54,808 bases of DNA from an uncultured Acetatifactor sp. Its GTDB lineage: Bacteria; Bacillota; Clostridia; Lachnospirales; Lachnospiraceae. The position numbers were made by a program, and so were the translations under genes. Every line of letters starts with the position of its first letter. Position 1 is the first letter of the stretch. Of the stretch, positions 15,143 to 24,790 are shown one piece after another. The notes beneath the pieces were generated by a model that did no database searches, was not told the origin of the DNA, and worked only from the letters and a program-made list of their open reading frames with translations. The stretch spans positions 1 through 54,808 of the forward strand of contig CANQBS010000009.1 in the NCBI GenBank assembly GCA_947589075.1, read 5' to 3'.

Positions 15143-15183
15143 GGCAGACGGAAGAAAACCTCTCCGTTCTCCGCCATTCTGCC
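15143..15183 (-). terminator. Terminator after the cutC/metallopeptidase operon
   Basis: The arms GGCAGA and TCTGCC, with an inner ACGGA/TCCGT stem, are followed on the minus strand by TTTT. It overlaps the stop codon of the metallopeptidase and separates it from the spoIIID promoter. Confidence 0.65.
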
Positions 15184-15737
15184 TACATCCCCATCCTCGC
15201 CATCAATATCGGTCCATTGTTCTTAAGCCATTTTTCCCGCTCACGGTAATCCGGCAGCACCTTTCCCACCTCCGCCCAGAACCTGGCGGAATGGTTCATT
15301 TCCTTCCGGTGGCAAAGCTCATGCACCACCACATAATCCTGGATCTCCGGCGGCGCCAGCATCAAAAGACAGTTAAAATTCAGGTTTCCTTTGCTGCTGC
15401 AGCTGCCCCAGCGCGTCCTTTGATTCCGGATGGTGATCCTCCCATAATCCACTCCGACCATGAGTGCAAAAAACGCCGCCCTGGAAGGCAGCACCTTAAG
15501 AGCCTGGTCCGCAAGCGCCCTGAGTTCCTCAGGGGTCAGACGCTCCGCCTGTTCTTTTCTTGCCTGTCTCTCCGCCGCAATCTTCCTGTGCTTTTCGATC
15601 CAGTCTCGCTTTTCCTCCACAAAAGCGACGATCTGCCTTTGTGTCATACGATAGGGAGCCCGGACTCGGAGCCCTCCTCCCGGAATGATTTCCAGAGATA
15701 TCGTCTTTCTGCTGCTGCGGATCACTTCCACCTCCAT
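15183..15737 (-). CDS. YgjP-like (M48-type) metallopeptidase
   Basis: Zinc metallopeptidase of the YgjP/SprT-like group. The zinc motif HELCH is at about residue 123 of the 184-residue product, followed by RKEMNHSARFW with the third ligand region and a C-terminal LPDYREREKWLKNNG as in the family. The upstream RWGSCSSKGNLNFN segment is also characteristic. The start is placed at MEVEVIRSSRKT (15737), which is where family members begin; a GTG at 15791 right after the cutC stop is the alternative. The longer open frame is a shadow of cutC. It is the second gene of an operon with cutC. The substrate is unknown. Confidence 0.85.
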   Translation of the reverse strand: MEVEVIRSSRKTISLEIIPGGGLRVRAPYRMTQRQIVAFVEEKRDWIEKHRKIAAERQARKEQAERLTPEELRALADQALKVLPSRAAFFALMVGVDYGRITIRNQRTRWGSCSSKGNLNFNCLLMLAPPEIQDYVVVHELCHRKEMNHSARFWAEVGKVLPDYREREKWLKNNGPILMARMGM

Positions 15738-15792
15738 GCCGTCCCAAATCTTCCGGGAAATGCCCGGCGAAGCGGTGAAAGCGCAGCTCACC

Positions 15793-16548
15793 CTATTCCC
15801 CACAATGATCCATCTCCTCCAGCGTCTCCTTCGCCAGACGCACCGCCTCTTCATCCGTCTGCCAGATCTCATATTCCGACAGCTGGGGAAGTCCCATGTT
15901 CACCCGGGGATTGCGGTATTCCATGGCGCTCTCCAGCACCTTTTTCCCGGACATATGATAAGAAGTGATCCCAGTTTTTTCATAGAGCTCCCGGATCGCC
16001 CCGGCGCCGATCCCCGCCCCGGCCATGATCTCCACTTCCCCGGAAAGCTCCTGAAGCCTTTTCAGGACCTCCGCTCCCGCCAGGGCGGAAGCATAGCCGC
16101 CGGAAGTAAGTATTGTACGCACTCCTAAGTTTCTGGCAGCTTCCAGCGCCTTTTCCTGATCCGCACACATATCAAAAGCTCTGTGGAGGGTCACAGGCTT
16201 GTCCCCTGCTGTCTCCATCAACGCTTTCATCTGTTCCATATCCAGTTCTCCGGCCCTTGTAAGGCATCCGATCACCAGCGCATCGGCTCCCGCTTCCCGG
16301 AAACTGCGGGCCTGCCTTTTTAATACCTCAAAATCCTCCTGCCCATACAGGAAATCCCCAAATCTCGGTCTTAACAGCACATGCACAGGAATCTCCACCA
16401 CTTCCCGGACCCGTTCATACAACGCAAGGCTGGGGGTTACTCCGCCCACTACCAGATCCGCGCACAATTCAAGCCGGTCTGCCCCGCCTGCCGCTGCGTT
16501 TCTGGCGGACTCCACCGAGTCCACACAAACCTCCAGAATCTTTTTCAT
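15793..16548 (-). CDS. cutC: CutC family protein
   Basis: A TIM-barrel protein of the copper-homeostasis CutC family, 251 aa as expected. It begins ILEVCVDSVESARNAAAGGADRLELC. The conserved VHVLLRPR, CLTRAGELD, VTLHRAFDMC and LTSGGYASA segments follow in order. Its biochemical role is still unclear in bacteria. It begins 2 bp downstream of the ABC ATPase stop and ends just before the metallopeptidase, so it may be co-transcribed with either. Confidence 0.92.
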   Translation of the reverse strand: MKKILEVCVDSVESARNAAAGGADRLELCADLVVGGVTPSLALYERVREVVEIPVHVLLRPRFGDFLYGQEDFEVLKRQARSFREAGADALVIGCLTRAGELDMEQMKALMETAGDKPVTLHRAFDMCADQEKALEAARNLGVRTILTSGGYASALAGAEVLKRLQELSGEVEIMAGAGIGAGAIRELYEKTGITSYHMSGKKVLESAMEYRNPRVNMGLPQLSEYEIWQTDEEAVRLAKETLEEMDHCGE

Positions 16549-16549
16549 C

Positions 16550-17503
16550 TTATTTTTCCGCTCCTGCCTTCTCTTCTTCTTTTTCCTTCTCTTTCTCTTT
16601 TTCTTTCTCTTTTTCCTTCTCCTCTTCCGGCACGGACAGCACCACCTTGCCGTCCTGGAACTCTACCCGGATCTTCTGATCCTTCAGCCCCATCTCCTGC
16701 AGCATCTCCTTCGGGATCTGCAGCCTGCCGGCCTTATCCAGGATCGCGTATTCCTCCTGGGTATCCTCCCTGCGCCAGTCAATATTGCTCTCCTTCAGCC
16801 TCTCCGCATAGCTCTCCCGCAGGATCCGCTCGCTGCTGATCTTGCCGTCGCGGATGGCCACCACTCGCTTCACCTTCTTGGACAATGCGATATCGTGGGT
16901 TACGATGAGAACCGTCTGCCCCTGCCCGTTCAATTCCCTGAAAATATCAAAAATATAGTTGGCAGTCTGGGCGTCCACGCTTCCGGTAGGTTCATCCGCC
17001 AAAAGCAGCTTGGGTGAATTGGCCAGAGCGATGGCTATGGCGATTCTCTGCTGCTCCCCTCCGGATAAGGTGTTCAGCCGGCTGTGCTTTTTGGAAGACA
17101 GGCCCACCAGCTCCAGAAGTTCTGTCGCTTTCTCCTTACGGTGCTTTTCATGAGCCAGATGCATGGGCATCATAATGTTTTCAAAAGCCGACAGATAGGG
17201 AAGGAGGTTTCTGGCGTTATTCTGCCAGACAAAACCCACTGTATCCCGCTTATATTCAGTCAATTCCTTCTTTGTCATGGTGAACAGATTCTTGCCGTCC
17301 ACCACCAGGGAGCCCGCGCTGGGTTTGTCCAGCCCTCCGATCATATTTAAAAAGGTGGATTTTCCGCTTCCGCTGTTGCCGATGATAGCGGTCAGCTCTC
17401 CTGTCTCTATGGTGAGATCCAGCCCCTGCAGCGCCAGCACCTCTGTCAGCTTGGATTTATAGATTTTCACCAAACCGTCCGCCTGTACCATAATATCAGC
17501 CAT
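16550..17503 (-). CDS. ABC transporter ATPase with AbrB-like C-terminal domain
   Basis: ATPase of a MacB/LolD-type exporter. Walker A (GNSGSGKST) is near residue 42, the signature LSGGEQQR near residue 145 and Walker B (LLLADEPTG) near residue 165. After the ATPase domain, residues about 245-290 ([21 protein letters not shown]...DGKVVL) resemble a SpoVT/AbrB swapped-hairpin domain. A Lys-Glu repeat tail follows (16563-16625). The fusion is unusual and may mediate dimer contacts. It overlaps the next upstream ATPase gene by 8 bp. It is the last gene of the exporter operon (24586 to 16550). Confidence 0.88.
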   Translation of the reverse strand: MADIMVQADGLVKIYKSKLTEVLALQGLDLTIETGELTAIIGNSGSGKSTFLNMIGGLDKPSAGSLVVDGKNLFTMTKKELTEYKRDTVGFVWQNNARNLLPYLSAFENIMMPMHLAHEKHRKEKATELLELVGLSSKKHSRLNTLSGGEQQRIAIAIALANSPKLLLADEPTGSVDAQTANYIFDIFRELNGQGQTVLIVTHDIALSKKVKRVVAIRDGKISSERILRESYAERLKESNIDWRREDTQEEYAILDKAGRLQIPKEMLQEMGLKDQKIRVEFQDGKVVLSVPEEEKEKEKEKEKEKEKEEEKAGAEK

Positions 17504-18290
17504 GGATTTTCTTCTCCTTCTGCATCTGATCTTTCACGTCCTTCGCCGCACGATCCAAGCCGTCTCCTTCCGCCGCTTTGGCGTCTTCCCGATAGGTGAC
17601 CGCCGCCTGAGTTCCGTTTTCCAGTTCGATGATCATATCCCCGGCGTCCATAAGACCGGTATCATGGGTGGTCATGACAATGGTCACCCCTTCTTTTCTG
17701 GTCAGCTCTCCTAAAAGCCTGGTCACCTCCGCCGCCATGGCGCTGTCCAGCTCCGCCGTAGGTTCATCCGCCAGAATGATCTTCGGTCTGTGGGCAATGG
17801 CCCTGGCGATCGCCACCCTCTGCTGCTCGCCGCCGGACATTTCAGCCGGCATATGGTTCATACGGTTTCCGAGCCCCACCATTTTCAGGCATTCCTCCAC
17901 CCGCTTTTTCCGGTCTTCCCGGATACCGGCCAGCCTCAGGGAAAATTCTACATTTTGATAAGCATTCAGAGACGGGATCAGAGAAACCGCCTGGAACACA
18001 AAGCCCATCTGCTTCCTGCGCAGATCGTCCCTTGCCTTCTCACTCATGCCGCTTATATCCTGTCCCCCGATCAACACCTTACCTTTGGTGGGCGCGTCCA
18101 GGGCTCCGATGATATTTAAAAGCGTTGTTTTCCCGGATCCCGACCTGCCCTTCAGGATCGTCAGCTTCCCTTCCGGAATCGTCACATGAATATCCTTCAG
18201 GGCTTCAAAAAAGCCTCCTGCTACCGGAAATGATCTTCCGACATGTTCGATCTCAATAGATGAACCTGTGTAAATTTCCTTTTTTTTCAT
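17496..18290 (-). CDS. ABC transporter ATPase (MacB/LolD type)
   Basis: 264-aa ATPase with Walker A (GRSGSGKTT) near residue 50, the signature MSGGEQQRV near residue 155 and Walker B (IILADEPTAELD) near residue 175. A C-terminal extension of about 35 residues is charged. It is paired with the ATPase downstream (8-bp overlap), suggesting a heterodimeric motor for the single large permease. The ATG at 18290 follows a run of purines. No regulator is encoded beside it. Confidence 0.92.
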   Translation of the reverse strand: MKKKEIYTGSSIEIEHVGRSFPVAGGFFEALKDIHVTIPEGKLTILKGRSGSGKTTLLNIIGALDAPTKGKVLIGGQDISGMSEKARDDLRRKQMGFVFQAVSLIPSLNAYQNVEFSLRLAGIREDRKKRVEECLKMVGLGNRMNHMPAEMSGGEQQRVAIARAIAHRPKIILADEPTAELDSAMAAEVTRLLGELTRKEGVTIVMTTHDTGLMDAGDMIIELENGTQAAVTYREDAKAAEGDGLDRAAKDVKDQMQKEKKIHG

Positions 18291-18348
18291 CCTCTCACCT
18301 CTGTATCAGTCCTATTCTTCCCCATGCTTCAAAGCCTCTGGGCAAGTC

Positions 18349-21156
18349 CTATTCCTCCCCAAGCTTCAAAGCCTTTGTAATATCCATCTTCCGTATCAGG
18401 ATCACCAGCACAAACAGGCAGACCACCATGACTGCGGTTATGACCAGATACAGCCTGACCATGTCCTGGCTCTGGGTAATGAGGCGCAGGGGCAGTACCT
18501 GATCGGAGGCCGCGTACGCAAGCTGGAGGATCGGAACAAACAGCCTAGAAGCCGCATACCCGATGACCGTTCCCACCAGCACCGAAAAGCCGCCGCAGAA
18601 GATCTGCTCATTGATCAGCATATGGAAAATCTCTCCCCGGTGCATGCCGTCCGCCCTGAATATCCCGAAAAGCATCTCTCTGGAGCGTATGGATAATATC
18701 CAGTAAATCAGGTACCCGGTGGCGCATAAAAGCATCATTACCAGGAAACCCATCGTCAGGATACCGTTGGTGCCCTGCAGCAGGGGATCTTCCTCCACCG
18801 CTTCTATTTCACTCTGTCTGTCCACATATTTTTCCAGTTTTACATCCTCATCCTCCAGCCACTTATAAAAGCTGTCCGTTCCTGCTCCATCCTTCACTCC
18901 GATCCACACCTCATAGGGCACGACGCCCCATTTGCTGGTGAGGGTTCCGATATTGGCGATCACCAGGTACTGAGGGATGGAGCTGACATTTCCATTCGGA
19001 GCGACCCAGGAAATCTCATTGGTAAAACCGGGCCAATAGTCCACGAAATCCACGATGGTCCCCCTCATGGCATTTCTGTCCTTGTCGTAAAAAGTAAAGG
19101 TATCTCCGATCTGACAGCCCAGCACATCCCGGAAGCCGGAAGAAACCAGGATCCCCTCCGGTTCCACCGCCAGCCGGTTCAGATAAGTACGGTAAGGAGC
19201 ATCCAGAAAATCAGAGGACAAGTCCGTGATCTCTCCGAATTCCTTCGTGTGGATCCCCATCAGCGTGATCCTCTGAGTCGCCTGATTCACCGACGCCGTC
19301 GCCCCCGTATCATATACCACCTTTGTGTAGGAATCAGCGCAGTCCAGCCTTCCGTATTTGGCGTAGTCCGGTTCATAATAGCGCAGCTCGCTGGCCTCCC
19401 CCTCCATGACCAGGGAGGAATTGTTTCTCCAGACCTCCTTCACGATCAGATCCGCCGCCGCCAGATAAGAAGCGTTTTCCCTGGCATTCTGCAGAATGGT
19501 TCTGGCAGTGGTGGAGTGAAAGATCCCAAGGGAGATCGAGAGGATCAAAAACAGCATGATAAACTGCTGCTTTCTGCCGTTTTTACGATTTTCCATAAAG
19601 GAAATGTAAGAAGCCGGTCCCCAGAAACGCCTTCCTGCCAGGTATACCAGATGGATCAGGAGAGGGTGGAGCCTGAGAAGCAGCAGCCCAGCCCCCACAA
19701 TGAACAGGGATGAGCTGATATACAAAAGGGGCTCCATCGGCACTCCCTGAAGCACGCTGGCCTCTATGAGCTCTGGGCGGCTGGCAAAGGTATAATAACC
19801 ATATATGGAAATCGCCAGACAGATAAGATCCAGAAAACTTTTTTCCCACCAGGATCTTTTGCGTCCCGCCTTCTGCTGCTTCAAATTTACGATGGACAGC
19901 CTGCTGTGCTTAACCGCAGGCAGGGTGATCATCAGGATACAGCACAGCGCCGCTATGACGCCGTAGATAACCGTCTCCTTCGTATAGGATACATGCAGCA
20001 CCCTGTGCCGTTCAAATTCCAGGAAGCTGCCGGCGGCTCCCAGCGCCCTTGCGAAAAGCCCTCCCAGAGGGATTCCTCCCGCAAGTCCCACCAGGGTCAG
20101 AAAGATGCTTTGGTAAAGATACAGCAGAAAGATCTGGATTCCCGAGCTTCCTCTGCTTTTCATCACAGAAATCTCATTTCGTTCCACATCATACATCTGA
20201 GTGGATATCATGAACAGAAACGCCCCCAGCAGGATCCACACCGGGATCTGCAGCAAAAACAGGGAAACATTGATCCGGAGTGCCTTTGAACTGTAGGACT
20301 CCAGAATGGAAGAATAGGGACTCTCCTTTATGTTGTTCCGGTAGGGGCTGTCCTCCCTTAAATACCTGGTATATTCCTGAATATGTCCCACCTGGTCCGC
20401 CCGCAGTCCGCGGTACTCCCACATAGGGAAAAAGGAACAGGTCAGGTTGTACTTGCCTTCCTGCTCTTCCAGGAACAGGCTGTTAAAGGCAGATCTTCTG
20501 ATCAGGCAGATATCGCTCATGGATTCCGGCGTGATCTGCCAATAGGTATCCTGAGGATCTGACGCCTGGTAAATACCCACAATTTTTATCCGGAGATTTT
20601 CACCCTTCTGATCCCACAGAGAATAACATTCCACCGTTTCTCCCAGCAGAAGGCGGGATTTCACCAGACAGGACTGACTGATCAGAGCTTCCAGGCATCC
20701 GTCCTGTGAAAAACCCGATTCCGAATACATTTCCCCCGCGAGAAGAGAAATATGATCTTCTATCCCCGACATGGACGCCACCCGTAATTCCTGATCTGAA
20801 ATATCATCCCGCTCCATGGTGGAATGAACCGCGGTCCTCGTGGTGCAGAAATAAGTGATGGTTTCCTTATCCTCAACGCCCATCTCCTTATGGATCTTCT
20901 CCAGAAGCTCATTCATCCGCTTTAAGGTTTCCACCCCTTCTTCCTTCTTATAATAGAAGGTCAGGGTGTTCATGGCAGGCCATTCGCCTGTCTGGGAAAG
21001 ATACTGGTCAAATTCATCCTGTACCAGCCGGTCAAGGGCAGCGCTCCGATACATGGGGAAACTGATAGCGGTGGCGATGAGAAGAAGGATCCCTGTCACA
21101 AGGCAAATGCTCATCCATTTCTTATGCCACAGCTTTTGAAACATCACTCCAAGCAT
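18349..21156 (-). CDS. FtsX-type ABC transporter permease (935 aa)
   Basis: Large MacB-like permease with two FtsX modules: an N-terminal TM, a long extracytoplasmic domain, then TM clusters around residues 300-420, 480-530 and 820-930. The start at 21156 (MLGVMFQKLWHKKW) is chosen because GGGGAGG lies 5 bases upstream; a longer frame to 21192 overlaps the neighbour. Its 5' end overlaps the adaptor gene by 13 bp. With the two ATPases and two adaptor lipoproteins it forms a tripartite exporter for an unknown substrate, possibly a peptide or lipid-like compound. Confidence 0.88.
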   Translation of the reverse strand: MLGVMFQKLWHKKWMSICLVTGILLLIATAISFPMYRSAALDRLVQDEFDQYLSQTGEWPAMNTLTFYYKKEEGVETLKRMNELLEKIHKEMGVEDKETITYFCTTRTAVHSTMERDDISDQELRVASMSGIEDHISLLAGEMYSESGFSQDGCLEALISQSCLVKSRLLLGETVECYSLWDQKGENLRIKIVGIYQASDPQDTYWQITPESMSDICLIRRSAFNSLFLEEQEGKYNLTCSFFPMWEYRGLRADQVGHIQEYTRYLREDSPYRNNIKESPYSSILESYSSKALRINVSLFLLQIPVWILLGAFLFMISTQMYDVERNEISVMKSRGSSGIQIFLLYLYQSIFLTLVGLAGGIPLGGLFARALGAAGSFLEFERHRVLHVSYTKETVIYGVIAALCCILMITLPAVKHSRLSIVNLKQQKAGRKRSWWEKSFLDLICLAISIYGYYTFASRPELIEASVLQGVPMEPLLYISSSLFIVGAGLLLLRLHPLLIHLVYLAGRRFWGPASYISFMENRKNGRKQQFIMLFLILSISLGIFHSTTARTILQNARENASYLAAADLIVKEVWRNNSSLVMEGEASELRYYEPDYAKYGRLDCADSYTKVVYDTGATASVNQATQRITLMGIHTKEFGEITDLSSDFLDAPYRTYLNRLAVEPEGILVSSGFRDVLGCQIGDTFTFYDKDRNAMRGTIVDFVDYWPGFTNEISWVAPNGNVSSIPQYLVIANIGTLTSKWGVVPYEVWIGVKDGAGTDSFYKWLEDEDVKLEKYVDRQSEIEAVEEDPLLQGTNGILTMGFLVMMLLCATGYLIYWILSIRSREMLFGIFRADGMHRGEIFHMLINEQIFCGGFSVLVGTVIGYAASRLFVPILQLAYAASDQVLPLRLITQSQDMVRLYLVITAVMVVCLFVLVILIRKMDITKALKLGEE

Positions 21157-23450
21157 AATTCCTCCCCTTCTGACAGTCCATCCACTATCCAATAATAATC
21201 CCGGTCACTGCCCCCTGCAAGGAAGGTCCGTGCCACGATTCTCCCATCCGGTCCCGCCGTCTGAACGTAGGGAACCAGCTGAATGGTTTTGACCGCCTTC
21301 CTGGGCACCAGTATCACGTTTTCCATCTTCCGCGCCTCGGTCACCACACGGAATAATCCCTGACGGTTCCAGAAGTCCCCCTGCATGGCGCTGGCGGTCA
21401 TTTCTCCCGCCACATCCGGAGGGATCTGGATCAGGGCATAGCTGGTCCTCAGGGCGTTGCCGACGCCGTCTCCAGACAGATTTACAACCTTTCCCTCTAC
21501 TTCTTTTTCCTGACCCTCCCGGTCCTGATAATATACCGTGACCTGATTTCCATAGTACAGCATATCGCTGCCTTCCACGACCACATAACAGTTATTTGCG
21601 TCCGCGATCTGCCCCAGGACCTCTTCTTTCCGCAGCTCGTCCTTTTCCTTATGATCGGCAAGCTGCGTAACGATCCCGCTCTGGGGGGCAGTGATCTTTA
21701 CGGCGGCATAATCCCGGTTTATTTCCGAGATCAGCTCTTCCAGTTCTCTGATAGGTTCCTGACGGTCCTCCAGATCCTTCGGGTCAGCCTCCCCGTTTTC
21801 CTCCAGCCACTCTGCCAGCCGCTCCTTTAAGCGGGTGAGCTGCAGCTGATATCTTGTCAGGGCGATCTGATCTCCCTCCACATAAATGGTGGCAATGGTA
21901 TCTCCCTTTTTCACATATTGATAAAGCTCCACTTCGTAATCCACAAAGTGAGCGGTCCCATAAGCGACAGGATTCTCTATCTGGTAAATTTCCGGATAAT
22001 AAAAACTTCCGTTCCCGTTATAATGGCTGCTGTAGGTGGTTTTTTCCAGGGTCAGACGCCCTGTCCCGGCGGTCGTCGGATTGGACACCAGCACCTGATC
22101 TCCTTCCGTAAGGCCGGATGTGATCTCCGTATAAGCCCCATCGCTCATGCCGGTTTCAACACAAACCATCTCTTTTCCGTCATTTCCGCGCAAATACACA
22201 TACTTTTCCGACCCTTCTCTATGTATGGCCTCATTAGGGACAGAAAGCACCCCTTTTTTCCCTTTTTTCAAAACCACAACCACCGCATAATCCCCAATGG
22301 ACACATCCGCATCCTCTGCCAGCTTAAAAGTGGACACAGCGGTTTCTCCCCGGGAAGAAAGGGCAGAATACTCCGCAGAGGTATAGGGCTGGTACTCCGC
22401 CTCATAACGCGCTCCATTTACCACCACATAAATTTCTTCCGCATTGCGGATGACACTGCTGCTGATGTAATCACATTTCACCAGTTTGCGGCTGTTATCG
22501 CTTACAGCCACCACGGCTTCCGCCTTTGGGATCCGGCTGCCGGCTTCTTTCAGGGTGACGGCTGACACTTCTCCCGCCATGGAAGAGGTCAGAATATAGT
22601 TCCTGCGCTGCGCCTTCAGTTCTTCCAGCTTTTTTGCCTGATAGGCGTGATCCAGTTCATACAAAGCGGTCCTGTTGGACAGCTCCAGTCTTGCCACATT
22701 ATTTTGATGGGCCAGGATCCGATACTGTCCCTCAAAATCGGTATATTCGTCCTTCCATTTTTTGTACGCTTCCGTCACAGTCCTCTCTCCGGTATTCCCG
22801 GTATCTTCCCCGCCCGGAGCGTCTCCCGGACTGACCGGCACCTCCGCCGGCGCAGCTGCTTCATACATCGCAGGCTCCGCCTCCTGATAAGCATTTAAAA
22901 TATCCTCCAGCCTCTCAACCTCGTCCTCCGGCTCCTCCAGGCTCTCCTCCACTTCGGACTTATATTCCAGATAATCCTCCTCCATGGACAGAAGCTGTTC
23001 CTCCATGGTTTCTATCGCTTCGTCAATGCCTTCCAGGTCGGCATAAACCAATGCGTCTCCTTTTTTTACACTTTCCCCGGGAAAATAATTAAAATGATCC
23101 AGAGTCACATCGATGCTGAAGGAATATTCCTCTGTATAAGGATAAACCGCCGCGTCATATACCTCTGCGTCATAAAAATTCCGATATTCCACGGATTCCC
23201 AGCCCTCCGGCAAAGTCAGAGGCTCCACCAGCTCTATCTCATCCCCGCTGTTCTCCCTTGGCCGGATCCCATCCTTCCCTTCCGCCTTTCCGGAAAAAGC
23301 GGGAAGCGCTCCACACCCTGAAAGAGACAGCAGCAAAACAGAACAGAGGAACAAAGCTGTTCCCCGGTCCCATATGTACCGCCGCATTCCCTGCAGCCCT
23401 CTTCTCCTGCCCGTCCCGGACACTTTCCGCTTCCTGTATTCCTTCATCAC
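21144..23450 (-). CDS. HlyD/RND-type adaptor lipoprotein with two modules (768 aa)
   Basis: Membrane-fusion-like adaptor. A lipobox (LLSLSGCGA) follows a TM at residues 31-47. Two biotinyl-lipoyl/hairpin modules are visible: one with SVKKGDALVYADLEG and a long coiled coil (about residues 110-300), and a second with YVKKGDTIATIYVEG and a coiled coil near 500-590 that returns to ITAPQSGIV. Most adaptors have only one such module (350-450 aa), so this is a tandem version. It overlaps both neighbours (13 bp with the permease, 4 bp with the other adaptor), so the genes are tightly coupled. Confidence 0.82.
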   Translation of the reverse strand: MMKEYRKRKVSGTGRRRGLQGMRRYIWDRGTALFLCSVLLLSLSGCGALPAFSGKAEGKDGIRPRENSGDEIELVEPLTLPEGWESVEYRNFYDAEVYDAAVYPYTEEYSFSIDVTLDHFNYFPGESVKKGDALVYADLEGIDEAIETMEEQLLSMEEDYLEYKSEVEESLEEPEDEVERLEDILNAYQEAEPAMYEAAAPAEVPVSPGDAPGGEDTGNTGERTVTEAYKKWKDEYTDFEGQYRILAHQNNVARLELSNRTALYELDHAYQAKKLEELKAQRRNYILTSSMAGEVSAVTLKEAGSRIPKAEAVVAVSDNSRKLVKCDYISSSVIRNAEEIYVVVNGARYEAEYQPYTSAEYSALSSRGETAVSTFKLAEDADVSIGDYAVVVVLKKGKKGVLSVPNEAIHREGSEKYVYLRGNDGKEMVCVETGMSDGAYTEITSGLTEGDQVLVSNPTTAGTGRLTLEKTTYSSHYNGNGSFYYPEIYQIENPVAYGTAHFVDYEVELYQYVKKGDTIATIYVEGDQIALTRYQLQLTRLKERLAEWLEENGEADPKDLEDRQEPIRELEELISEINRDYAAVKITAPQSGIVTQLADHKEKDELRKEEVLGQIADANNCYVVVEGSDMLYYGNQVTVYYQDREGQEKEVEGKVVNLSGDGVGNALRTSYALIQIPPDVAGEMTASAMQGDFWNRQGLFRVVTEARKMENVILVPRKAVKTIQLVPYVQTAGPDGRIVARTFLAGGSDRDYYWIVDGLSEGEELCLE

Positions 23451-24586
23451 TGAATTATCATATCTCCCTCTGCAAGACCTGACAAGACCTCCACATTTTC
23501 ATCTCCGTAAAGGCCGATTTCTATCCATTTCACTTCCCGCATACTGTCCTCTCCAAGCGTATATACAAAGGTTTTTCCATCCGCAGTATGCACGGATCTT
23601 TTGGGGATCATCAGGACATTCTCCCGCTTGTCCAGGACAATGCTGATGGTCCCGGCAGTACCGACATCCAGCGTCATCTCCATGCCCTCCGGCAGAGAAA
23701 AAAGCATTCTGTCCTCCCACTTTTCCATAAGGTAGGGAAACAGCTGATACTCTCCCTTTGCATCACCGTAGGGGATCGTCATATTCACAGGAGTCCCTTC
23801 TGAAAACAAGTCCCTGTATTTCATATCCCCCACTGCGAACAGACACTCGGAACTGTCTGTCAGCCTTATGACCGGCTCTTCCTCTACGGAAACGGAGCCT
23901 TTCAGATTCGATTTTACCCAGGAAACCGTTCCGTCCATGCTGGCATATAATTTACTCTCCGCCACTTCCTGCTGCAGGCTCTTAAGCTCCAGATCATCCA
24001 GATAGATGGCGTCCTCATAATCCTCCCGCATAATACGGTAACGCTTCTGGATCTGATCCACAGAATCCTCCAGCCTTTCTCTTTCTTCATCGGACTGTCT
24101 GGAACGATAGAGAAACTGCAGCCATAAAGTGGAAATCTCGTAATCCTCCATGGGCTGTGTCTGATCTAACAGCATCCGGTTCCGGGCGATCTGATACTCC
24201 AGTTCTTCTATCCGTTCATTCTGCCCGCTGTCCCCCAGCTCTGCCAGAAGCTGCCCCTTCTTTACCTGATCGCCTGACGCCGCGTATACCTCTGACACGA
24301 CCTTTCCGCTGACAGTGAAACCAACCTCCTCCTGCCGTATCTCCTGATAAGAGCACCTGATCTGCTGCGTCAGGGTCACATCTCCATAGCCTGCCACTGC
24401 CAGGGTATATTGGAGGGGTTCCTCCTGCCGCTCCACCACCGCCAGATTTTTAGTTTCCTCTTCTTCCTGCGCCCCGCAGCCGCTTAACAGTAAAATGAGC
24501 AAAAGGCCATACACCAGCCATGGTGAACAGCCTTTAAAAGATCCCTTTCTCTGCACTTTTCCTTTTCTGCGCATATCTGTAAGCAT
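23447..24586 (-). CDS. HlyD/RND-type adaptor lipoprotein (379 aa)
   Basis: Adaptor of the same exporter. A signal peptide with a lipobox (LLLILLLSGCGAQ) precedes a lipoyl half-motif (GDQVKKGQLLAELGD near residue 115), a coiled-coil hairpin (residues 125-210), the returning SMDGTVSWV segment and a beta-barrel/membrane-proximal end. The start at 24586 (MLTDMRRKG) has AGGA 8 bases upstream; a frame to 24622 lacks a site. It is the first gene of the operon, with the promoter at 24700-24728. Confidence 0.82.
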   Translation of the reverse strand: MLTDMRRKGKVQRKGSFKGCSPWLVYGLLLILLLSGCGAQEEEETKNLAVVERQEEPLQYTLAVAGYGDVTLTQQIRCSYQEIRQEEVGFTVSGKVVSEVYAASGDQVKKGQLLAELGDSGQNERIEELEYQIARNRMLLDQTQPMEDYEISTLWLQFLYRSRQSDEERERLEDSVDQIQKRYRIMREDYEDAIYLDDLELKSLQQEVAESKLYASMDGTVSWVKSNLKGSVSVEEEPVIRLTDSSECLFAVGDMKYRDLFSEGTPVNMTIPYGDAKGEYQLFPYLMEKWEDRMLFSLPEGMEMTLDVGTAGTISIVLDKRENVLMIPKRSVHTADGKTFVYTLGEDSMREVKWIEIGLYGDENVEVLSGLAEGDMIIQ

Positions 24587-24699
24587 AGTTATTCCTATCC
24601 GTTTTGATACAGACATCCCCATATGCCTATAAACTTACCCTTCTGAATGGTCGTCATGATCATGGCACGTTTCATCTGCCGCCTGCAAAATATGATGTT

Positions 24700-24728
24700 A
24701 TTATACCATTTTTAAAGCTCTCTTTCAA
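24700..24728 (-). promoter_or_regulatory. Sigma-A promoter of the exporter operon
   Basis: TTGAAA (24723-24728), a 17-bp spacer, then TATAAT (24700-24705) on the minus strand. Two 19-bp direct repeats lie immediately upstream. Confidence 0.75.
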
Positions 24729-24733
24729 TGCGA

Positions 24734-24778
24734 ATATTGCGTTTTGAAAAAGATATTGCGTTTTGAAAAAGATTGCGC
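24734..24778 (-). repeat. 19-bp direct repeats upstream of the exporter promoter
   Basis: ATATTGCGTTTTGAAAAAG occurs twice without a gap (24734-24752 and 24753-24771), and ATTGCGC begins a third copy. They end 5 bp before the -35 box, where an activator would bind. No regulator gene is nearby. Confidence 0.6.
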
Positions 24779-24790
24779 AACAGTTCAGCT
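24776..24790. repeat. Partial copy of the dispersed GTAACAGTTCAGC repeat
   Basis: GCAACAGTTCAGC matches the end motif of a palindromic repeat family seen at several other intergenic sites in this window (for example 41885, 47886 and 52038). Confidence 0.4.
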
